DNA of 64,000 nt from positions 80,139,765 to 80,203,764 of the forward strand of contig CM037588.1 of the NCBI GenBank assembly GCA_021018995.1. The letters run 5' to 3'. The position numbers and the translations under genes were made by a program. A model generated the notes under the pieces. The model saw nothing but the letters and a program-made list of their open reading frames with translations. It ran no database searches and had not been told where the DNA came from. This document shows, piece by piece, positions 57,010 to 64,000 of the stretch (position 1 is its first letter; the number at the start of each line of letters is the position of its first letter). Source of the stretch: Chloranthus sessilifolius. Taxonomy: Eukaryota; Streptophyta; Magnoliopsida; Chloranthales; Chloranthaceae.

Positions 57010-57909
57010 TTAGTTTGAAGAAGGATCCCCTTGACAGTGAATGGTGTCGAAAAGGTCGGCAGGTTTTTCAAAACAAGGCTTAAGCCTCTGACCGTTCACC
57101 TTCAAGAGTCTCCCAGACTTAGGATCCTTGATTTCCACAGCACCAGGTAGGAAAACATGCATGACAATATAAGGACCTTCCCATCTGGATTTCAATTTGC
57201 CTGGAAAAAATTTAAGTTTGGAGTTAAACAACCAAACCTTATCACCAACATTGAAACTCTTTCTCAACAGCCCTTTCTCAAAGAAAGCTTTGGACCTTTC
57301 CTTGTAGGTCCTTGCATTAGAATATGCATCCATCCTTAGTTCTTCTAATTCTGACAGCTGCAGCAACCTGTGATGACAAGCAAAAGTTAGATCTAGATTT
57401 AAATGTTTGATGGCCCAATAGGCCTTGTGTTCTAACTCCACTGGGAGATGACAGGCCTTGCCATAGATCAGTCTGAAAGGGGACATACCGATGGGGGTCT
57501 TATAGGCAGTCTTATAAGCCCACAGTGCATCATTAAGCTTGTCAGCCCAATCCTTCCTATCAGTCCTCACAGTCTTCTCAAGGATATGCTTGATCTCCCT
57601 ATTTGAAATTTCAACTTGCCCACTGGTTTGTGGGTGGTAAGGAGTAGCAATCCTATGGGTGAAAGAATATTTCTTGAGCAAGCTCTCGAAATTTCTATTG
57701 CAGAAATGGCTCCCCCCATCACTGATAATGGCTCTAGGGGTACCAAATCTGGAGAAGATATTTTGCTTTATGAACTTGAGGACCACCTGATTATCATTAG
57801 TTCTTGTGGCAATGGATTCTACCCATTTGGAAACATAGTCCACTGCCACTAAGAGAAAATGAAAACTATTTGAAGGAGGAAAGGGGCCCATAAAATCAAT
57901 ACCCCACAC
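57010..57909 (-). CDS. int: Integrase core and C-terminus of Z
   Basis: [20 protein letters not shown] (first catalytic Asp), [20 protein letters not shown] (second), then [20 protein letters not shown] with the Glu. The C-terminus has [20 protein letters not shown] and [12 protein letters not shown], ending [15 protein letters not shown]. This is a 299-codon uninterrupted stretch of normal length for this part. It is a part of a broken element; the polyprotein as a whole is not intact. Confidence 0.9.
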   Translation of the reverse strand: MWGIDFMGPFPPSNSFHFLLVAVDYVSKWVESIATRTNDNQVVLKFIKQNIFSRFGTPRAIISDGGSHFCNRNFESLLKKYSFTHRIATPYHPQTSGQVEISNREIKHILEKTVRTDRKDWADKLNDALWAYKTAYKTPIGMSPFRLIYGKACHLPVELEHKAYWAIKHLNLDLTFACHHRLLQLSELEELRMDAYSNARTYKERSKAFFEKGLLRKSFNVGDKVWLFNSKLKFFPGKLKSRWEGPYIVMHVFLPGAVEIKDPKSGRLLKVNGQRLKPCFEKPADLFDTIHCQGDPSSN

Positions 57910-57936
57910 ATCAAACAGTTCTATAACAAGGATGGG

Positions 57937-58803
57937 CTATAAAGGCATTGAATTTCGTTTAGACAGCCCTCCTAGTTTCTGACATCTTTCACAGGCCTGG
58001 CAGTGTGTATGGGCATCTCTGAAAAGAGAAGGCCAATAGAAACCACACTGCAACACTTTGTCAGCTATTTTTCTCCCACTAAAGTGACCCCCATAGGCAT
58101 TTTCATGGCACATGGCCAGAATACTGGGGATATCACTTTCGGGAACACATTTCCGAATAATTTGGTCTGCACAATACTTGTACAAGCAAGGTTCCTCCCA
58201 GAAAAAGAATTTGACCTGTGAGAAAAATAGGTCTTTATCCATTTTTGTCCAATGGGAAGGGATCTTGCCGATAACTAGATAATTGACAATATGTGCATAC
58301 CAAGGAACTAAAGATTGGATGGCAAACAATTGCTCATCCGGGAATACATCATTTGTAGTGAGGTCATCAACACCTTTCTCCAACATAATTCTGGACAAGT
58401 GGTCAGCCACCACATTTTCTACACCTTTCTTGTCTTTGATTTCGATGTCAAACTCCTGCAACAGGAGTATCCATCTAATCAATCTGGACTTTACATCCTT
58501 CTTGGATAGTAGGTACTTTAATGCTGAGTGGTCAGTGAAGATGACAGTTTTAGACCCAAGTAGGTAAGGTCTAAACTTGTCTACGGCGAAAACCACTGCC
58601 AGAAGCTCTTTCTCAGTGGTTGTGTAGTTCAGTTGAGCTTCAGCAAGTGATTTGCTGAGATATGCAATGACCACAGGCAGCTTATCCCTTCTCTGGCCCA
58701 AGACTACACCTATTGCCAAGTCAGATGCATCACACATCAACTCAAAGGGCAGGGTATAGTCAGCTGTTTGGAGTACAGGGGCCGAAGTGAGGCAAATTTT
58801 CAA
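57937..58803 (-). CDS. pol: RNase H and integrase zinc finger of Z
   Basis: [40 protein letters not shown] and [20 protein letters not shown] give RNase H. The linker [12 protein letters not shown] follows, then the integrase zinc finger (H in [13 protein letters not shown]-x-x-C in CQACERCQK). 288 codons open. Confidence 0.9.
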   Translation of the reverse strand: MKICLTSAPVLQTADYTLPFELMCDASDLAIGVVLGQRRDKLPVVIAYLSKSLAEAQLNYTTTEKELLAVVFAVDKFRPYLLGSKTVIFTDHSALKYLLSKKDVKSRLIRWILLLQEFDIEIKDKKGVENVVADHLSRIMLEKGVDDLTTNDVFPDEQLFAIQSLVPWYAHIVNYLVIGKIPSHWTKMDKDLFFSQVKFFFWEEPCLYKYCADQIIRKCVPESDIPSILAMCHENAYGGHFSGRKIADKVLQCGFYWPSLFRDAHTHCQACERCQKLGGLSKRNSMPL

Positions 58804-58821
58804 AGTTTCAAAAGCCTTCAG

Positions 58822-60158
58822 TCATTCAGCAGAGAAGTCAAAGGGCACATCTTGGCAGAGCAGGTGGCACAATGGCTTAGCAATTTTGCTAAAGTCTTTG
58901 ATAAACCTCCTGTAGAATCTAGCATGGCCAAGGAAGGATCTGATTTGCTTGACTGTTCTTAGAGGGGGCATATTTTTAATGAGGTCAACTTTGGCCTTGT
59001 CTACATCAATTCCATCTTTAGAGACTACATGGCCCAACACAATTCCTTGTGTTACCATGAAGTGGCTCTTCTCCCAGCTTAAGACCAAATTGGTCTCTTC
59101 ACATCTTTGTAGGACTTGATGGAGGTGTTGTAGACATTGGTCAAAGCTATCTCCATAGACCGAAAAGTCATCCATGAAAATTTCTAAGAATTTGTCAATC
59201 ATATCACAAAAAATGGCATACATACACCTCTGAAAGGTGGCAGGGGCATTACACAGTCCAAAAGGCATCCTTCTGTAAGAAAAGGTGCCAAAAGGACAAG
59301 TAAATGTAGTTTTCTCTTAATCAAGGGGGTGCATAGGGATCTGATTGTACCCTAAGTACCCATCAAGAAAACAGTAAAAAGCCTTCCCAGCCAACTTGTC
59401 CAAAATTTGATCAATAAAAGGGAGAGAGAAGTGGTCTTTTCTGGTCTTGGAGTTGAGTTTTCAATAATCGATGCAAACTCTCCAGCCAATGGTCTCCCTG
59501 GCTGGTCTCAACTCTCAGTCGAGTTTGATCAATATGTTGCAGATTTCTTGGGTACCACCTGGATTGGTGCCACCCATTCAGAATCAGAGATGGGGTAAAT
59601 TACCCCAGCATCCAGCAATTTAATGATTTCTTTCAGAACCACCTCTTGCATGTGAGGATTAAGTTTCCTCTGCATTTCCCTGGAGGGTGTTGAGCCCTCC
59701 TCTAGATGAATCCTATGCATATAGATTGATGCATCAATTCCTCCTAGATTAGTAATGGTCCAGTCAATTGCTTTCTTGTGCTTCCTCAAAACTGTTAGCA
59801 ACTCCTCCTCTTGCTCACTGGTAAGAGAAGAGGAGATAATCACAGGAAGTTTCTCTTCTTTCTCGAGGAAAGCATATTTTAATGTCTTTGGCAGCTTCTT
59901 GGGCTCCAGATCAGGGGCTTGTTGTATGGATGGCAGGATTGGTGTATTGTTGGTTGGAGGAAGGGGCAGCAATGTAGGTTTCCAAGTTGAATGCTGCACT
60001 AAGCCCACAGAAGACTTTACTAGGGGTGTGTCTTCTGGCATTAATGCTAGGCTTCCTTCCTCCACCAAGTTCCAAACTTCAGTCAAATCAGTGACAATGT
60101 TGCTCCACTCCAGCAGAGTGGATAGTTCTTCTTCAACAATTTCTTCTAGTACATCCAC
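58822..60158 (-). pseudogene. pol: Reverse transcriptase of Z
   Basis: From right to left: ELSTLLEWSNIVTDLTEVWN; LTSEQEEELLTVLRKHKKAI with DWTITNLGGIDASIYMHRIH; LNPHMQEVVLKEIIKLLDAG then VIYPISDSEWVAPIQVVPKK; MPFGLCNAPATFQRCMYAIF; the polymerase site EIFMDDFSVYG; SHFMVTQGIVLGHVVSKDGI; and FLGHARFYRRFIKDFSKIAK. Full set of RT blocks in order. A couple of breaks. Confidence 0.9.
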
Positions 60159-60720
60159 TGCAAAGATTCCTCATTGTCCAGCTGAGGGTAGTTTGCACTG
60201 TTGTACACATTAAGCTCAACTTTCATATGTCCGAAAGTGACCTCTATGATCCCAGACCTGCATTGAATGCATGCATTGGCAGTGGCCAAGAATGGTCTGC
60301 CTAGAATAACAGGTATCGGAGATGTACTCTTGTTGCAGCCCATGTCCAAGACAAGGAAGTCTGTAGGATAGAAGAACTTATCAACCCCCACTAGGACATC
60401 CTCAACCACTCCCTGGGTTTCCTCTCGGACCTATCAGCCATCAATAGAACAATGGGGGTGGGCTTCAGCTCCCCCAAACCTAACTACTGATACACACTGT
60501 ATGGAAGCAGGTTAACACTGGCTCCAAGGTCCAAAAGGGCCCTCCCAATCGTGTGGTCTCCAATAATACAGGGAATAGTGGGAATCCCCGGGTCTTGCAA
60601 CTTCTCAGGCATTGTCATGGTTAATACAGAATTCACTGTATTAGTCTCAAAGACCTTCTTGGACAAATGGCCTCTGACCTACCTTTTCTGAGTACAGAGG
60701 TCTTTCAAAAACTTTGGATA
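60146..60720 (-). pseudogene. pro: Protease of Z
   Basis: VLTMTMPEKLQDPGIPTIPC, IIGDHTIGRALLDLGASVNL with the D-L-G-A-S catalytic loop, LLPYSVYQ, MVEDVLVGVDKFFYPTDFLV, and SPIPVILGRPFLATANACIQ. Homologous to X2 at 45927-46600. A break or two. Confidence 0.88.
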
Positions 60721-61239
60721 GGCTGGGACCTGTCGGATTGCAATAAGCAGGGGTAAGTTTATCCTGACCTGCTTAAAGGTCTTCATCATTTCCTCGATTT
60801 GTGCCTGACCCTTATCAAAAGGGGCAGGGCCACTCAAAGCTTGAGGAAATGACAGCTGAGGTACTGTTGGTTCCTCATCTGCAAGCCCATGGCTGAACTT
60901 TTATTCTTTTCTTTTTTCTATTTTTATCTACTGCTGAGGCTCAACTACCTCTTTATTTTTCCCTTGTTGAAGGACAGCAGGCAGTTCTTTACTCAGTGCC
61001 TTAACAAAATCCTTATCACTTTCACATGACATTTCCTTAGGATAGACCTCTCCTTATTCCTTTCCCACCTGGTTGTCTACCATCCTACCAGACCTTAGGG
61101 CAGTTATGTCATTGGCCCCTTCAAAATTGGAGGAGCCTTCTCTGATGGAATACTGGCCCTTAGGGTTGGCAATTGGTTGGCTTGGCAACCTGCCCTCCTC
61201 TCTTTTAGCTAGAGCATTGGCTATTTGGCCAAGCTGCTC

Positions 61240-62545
61240 TTCTATTTTCTTAATGCTTTAACTGTGAGAAGTCATAGTCTGATTTAAGGGTCCAAGGCTT
61301 TGCAATTGGGCCAAAACCTAGTCCTCAAAAGAAGCACTTCGGGGCTGAGGTGGGGGAACTATCAATTGATTTTGTTGCTGGGGCTGCTGTTGTTGGAAAT
61401 TCGACCTTTGGGCATAACCCTGGTTAAACTGCTGCTGTGGCCTTTGAGGTAAGGCCAACATCCGTTGGTCATATAATTGTCTTGCCTCCACCTCAAATTT
61501 GGGTGGTCTCTCCATTGGTAACCAGCATTTTGGTGCTGGTATCCATATGGTTGTTTATTGTAGCCACCAGATTGTTGCTATCCAAAAGATTGGGTTGTAG
61601 CAACCTGTTCCATTACAAACTTAGGGTATTGCCCCGCAGATGGACATTCTTCTACTGTGTGCTGTGGAGATTGGCATATCAGACATGCCTCCATCACTTG
61701 TGCAGCCATTATGGGCTGCACCACAGTCAAAAGTTTATCAAATCGTTCAGTAAGATTGGCCATCTGCATTCTCAGATCATCATTTCCCCTAACTTCATAC
61801 ATTTTTCCTTTAGAAGTCTCAGCCACCCCCAGCTTAGGAGATGGTTCTTGAACAGCTCTAGAAGAGGACATCTTCTGGAAAGCATTTTTACTTATGACCT
61901 CGAACAAGTCCCATGACTCATCAGCTATTTTATGCATGTACGTTTCACCACAAGAGGCATCTACCATGTCTCTGCTCTTCTCATCAATCCCATTGTAGAA
62001 GCTCTGGACAAGCTGCCAATCAGGGATCTTATGGTGGGGACAGTGTTTGAGCATCTCTTTAAATCTAGACAGAAATCTTGTCTTGAGGTCTTTCCAGGAA
62101 GTGATGCTATTGTTTGGGAGAGTAGATAACCAGGTCATGGCCCTGTCCTTTAAGGAGAAAGGAAAGAGCCTTAACCTAGTGGCTTCTGGTCCCAAACCAG
62201 TAATGGAGAATGTCGTGCACAGGGCCAAGAACTGGTCAATGTGCTTGTAAGGGTGTCTTCCTTGCTAAGCCCATGGAAAGAGGGAAGCATTTGGATGATG
62301 GAAGTTTTGATTTCGTAGTTTCCTTGAACATCAGGGAATTGGATGCTGAATGGAGAATTGTAATCATCTGGAGCATTCAATTCCTTCAATGTTCTAGGTT
62401 GTTCTTCACCCATAACTGCTATCTCAATTTCAATAGGGGGCTCAACTGTGGTGTGTCTATGCCTTCTCGGTCTTCTACCCCTTTCTATCTCAGGGTTAGC
62501 AGGCTCTAATATAGGACTGAGGGATCTCCTTCCTAACATGCACAC
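61240..62545 (-). pseudogene. gag: Gag of Z
   Basis: Start region: IEIEIAVMGEEQPRTLKELN, APDDYNSPFSIQFPDVQGNY and IIQMLPSFHGLSKED, the Athila gag opening. Capsid part (62228-61578): LRLFPFSLKDRAMTWLSTLP, SWKDLKTRFLSRFKEMLKHC and WQLVQSFYNGIDEKSRDMVD. A CCHC zinc knuckle is seen in CLICQSPQHTVEEC (C-x2-C-x4-H-x4-C) at about 61680-61640. A Gln-rich tail (NFQQQQPQQQNQ) follows at 61515-61318. About two breaks. Confidence 0.88.
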
Positions 62546-62834
62546 ACACCAACAGCAGGGAAGACTATTTGTAGGCACATTGCACTTAATAAAAATTATA
62601 ACTATCCTAATCAACTGCTATGGAATCTTCAAATGAGAAATAAACTAAGTTTTGAGGGTTAGAGCAGTGCAAACAGAGGTAGCTAGACTCCCAGTGCAAT
62701 TCTACTCTCCTTCTCTGCTACGGTCCAAATCTGCAAGAAAATTTTCAAATGTAAATCAGCAGTATCAATTATTCACAAGTACAACTACCAAAGAATAAAG
62801 AATCAAAAATCTAGAGTCTACTAAAAGATCAATA
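62546..62834 (-). other. Leader of Z between primer site and gag
   Basis: Non-coding; I see no repeat or further signal. Confidence 0.5.
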
Positions 62835-62852
62835 TCCCTGACAGCGGCGCCA
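62835..62852 (-). other. Primer-binding site of Z
   Basis: On the minus strand TGGCGCCGCTGTCAGGGA, the Athila-type site, six bases from the LTR. Confidence 0.9.
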
Positions 62853-62858
62853 AAAACT

Positions 62859-64000
62859 TGTTAGGCTATTTTTAAGTGCTTGCTACTGACTTTATTGAAG
62901 ACAGTGATAAGAATGGGGTGAATGAAAGTAAATGAAAGGTGGATTGAAAATGACAGAGCAGCAACCCTAAAATATGCACAATCCTGCAAGATACAGGGCC
63001 TGTTGTAGCAAGTTTTGATAAGTAAGAGTTTGTCCCACAGGGAAGTTGATCTTCAGCTCCAAGGGAGCCATCTTTAGTAGGCCCTCCAGATCTGACTACA
63101 GATCTGGCAATCCTAAATGGAAGGGGATTTGAGGTCACTAAAATCTAAATTCTAAGGTATCCTAATGTCTAAACTATAGAAAGGGTTAAGAAAGAAGATG
63201 GAGTGAGAAAATAAATATAAAAGGGTGAGAAGTATGCTATTAGGTTCAGATCTGATGGGTTTCATTACTTAAATTAAGATCTGCTGCTATAGAAGTCCTG
63301 TCCAATGGCTACATTATCACCACTGAGGAGAAAGAATCCAACTCATCTCTGTGCCCTGATCCAATCCCTTTATGGCTATAACCTGTCCACTTAAATGGTT
63401 ACAGACTATCCAATTGGGGAACCACAATCCAGAGATGGGTCAGAACAAGTTTATCATTGTAGGCACTACTTCATCTAGTCTACAAGCACAAGAATCCATA
63501 GGGAACCTCAACCTCTAAAGTGCTATGTGTGGGGCTAGGCCTGTATGGGAGCATGTTAGCCCAGACACATAGAACCAGCAAGAGTTTGAGTGCAGCCTTA
63601 GATCCAGTTGTCCACTGCTTTAGAGAGACTGCAGTGATCCAGTCGCAAGCCTACAATCTCTATAACCAAACCAGATATGCCATCTGATGGCGGGTCTATA
63701 CACATACAGGGGAGTTTGTCTCAGCACAATCTCTCACAAGACTACAAGCACACGTGTAGAGAAGAACAATCCGTCTTGAGTCTGTGGATTGGCTTCACCC
63801 TAAGGCTATAACCTGTCCACTTGAATGGTCACAGACTATCCCAGAGGCTATCCTCCTCACTAAACTCAAGATAGAACAAGAAACATTGCTGCCACCACCA
63901 TGTTCACAAGGCTACAAAAGCTCATTGCTCCCATGGGGATTTTAGATCGAGTGGGTCCTGTGGTGGGGCTAGGCCTGTATGGGAGCATGTTAGCCCAGAC
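62859..64000 (-). repeat. 5' LTR of Z, end portion (runs out of window)
   Basis: The plus strand starts TGTTAGGCTATTTTTAAG and matches 24078-25219 with about 19 differences by eye and almost no length change. Its remaining part, with TATA box and U3, lies beyond 64000. Tandem-like blocks inside are shared by both copies: GGCTATAACCTGTCCACTT (twice) and GGGGCTAGGCCTGTATGGGA (twice). Confidence 0.92.

Larger units (their letters stand above)
24078..64000 (-). mobile_element. Athila element Z (Ty3/gypsy), minus strand, host of X
   Basis: On the minus strand, from right to left: 5' LTR (from beyond 64000 to 62859), primer site 62852-62835, gag, protease, RT, RNase H, integrase (to 57010), accessory ORF 55943-54692, a small second ORF at 54054-53773, internal purine tract 53570, 3' purine tract 52017-52004, and 3' LTR 52003-24078 split by X. 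By eye the two LTRs differ at roughly 19 sites in the first 1.14 kb (about 1.7%). At a commonly used grass LTR rate this would be well under a million years; the true rate for this plant is unknown. It looks almost whole, with roughly half a dozen breaks. The target-site copy before it is ATTCC (24073-24077); its partner is outside the window. Confidence 0.9.

Noticed and set aside
2685-62852. Possible tRNA genes at the primer-binding sites
   Set aside because: Only 18 nt match tRNA 3' ends. There is no cloverleaf; they are primer sites.

Overview
This window is nuclear DNA from a flowering plant. I found no convincing host gene, rRNA, tRNA gene or CRISPR array. Essentially all 64 kb is nested LTR retrotransposons of two Ty3/gypsy lineages typical of large plant genomes: Tat (Tat/Ogre/Retand-like, recognised by a second 'archaeal-type' RNase H, a tRNA-Arg-like primer site and antisense plant-mobile-domain genes) and Athila (primer site of the TGGCGCCGTTGCCGGGGA kind and an accessory, often called env-like, ORF after pol). 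The species cannot be named from the sequence.

Layout. 1-1057: remnant of an older Tat pol, then hairpin-rich and repeat-rich non-coding DNA. 1058-2968: 5' LTR, primer site and start of the leader of Tat copy A. 2969-24077: Tat copy B, inserted in A's leader. It has a 5' LTR, leader, proline-rich region, gag, protease, G-patch, RT, RNase H, second RNase H and integrase, then a long 3' region with two antisense plant-mobile-domain-type genes (17000-18650 and about 19250-22440). Its 3' LTR must lie beyond the window. 24078 to beyond 64000: Athila element Z, minus strand, inserted in B's 3' region. Its 3' LTR is at the left, then accessory ORFs, integrase, RNase H, RT, protease, gag, primer site, and the start of its 5' LTR at 62859. 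25949-51414: plus-strand Athila material (family X) inserted inside Z's left LTR, framed by a GAATC target-site duplication. The interior of X is a mosaic: part of an X copy, the 3' half of a different Athila subfamily (Y) with its own LTR, a minus-strand Tat fragment, and a second X copy. Relative age follows the nesting: A, then B, then Z, then X. By eye the two Z LTRs differ at about 1.5-2% of sites over 1.1 kb.

The most interesting signal is regulatory. Tat LTRs A and B are homologous and colinear. Each carries four 23-bp palindromes at matching places, with the same outer arms (GGC...GCC) and centre (TAATA or TATTA) but different, symmetrically changed half-sites (GCAAC in A, GTATA in B). 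In B the same palindrome recurs in the leader and upstream of both antisense genes, 14 copies in all. The Athila elements show the same design with other motifs: TTCGCAAAG/TTCGAAAAG in X and Y, CGCGAG-like in Z, packed into U3 and again upstream of the accessory ORFs. This looks like element-specific recognition sequences placed before every promoter of each element, in the manner of a self-versus-other regulatory system. No binding protein is proven. Other points are a conserved internal purine tract about 1.57 kb before each Athila 3' LTR, conserved non-coding blocks in that stretch, and an excess of differences between X LTR copies at CAG/CTG.
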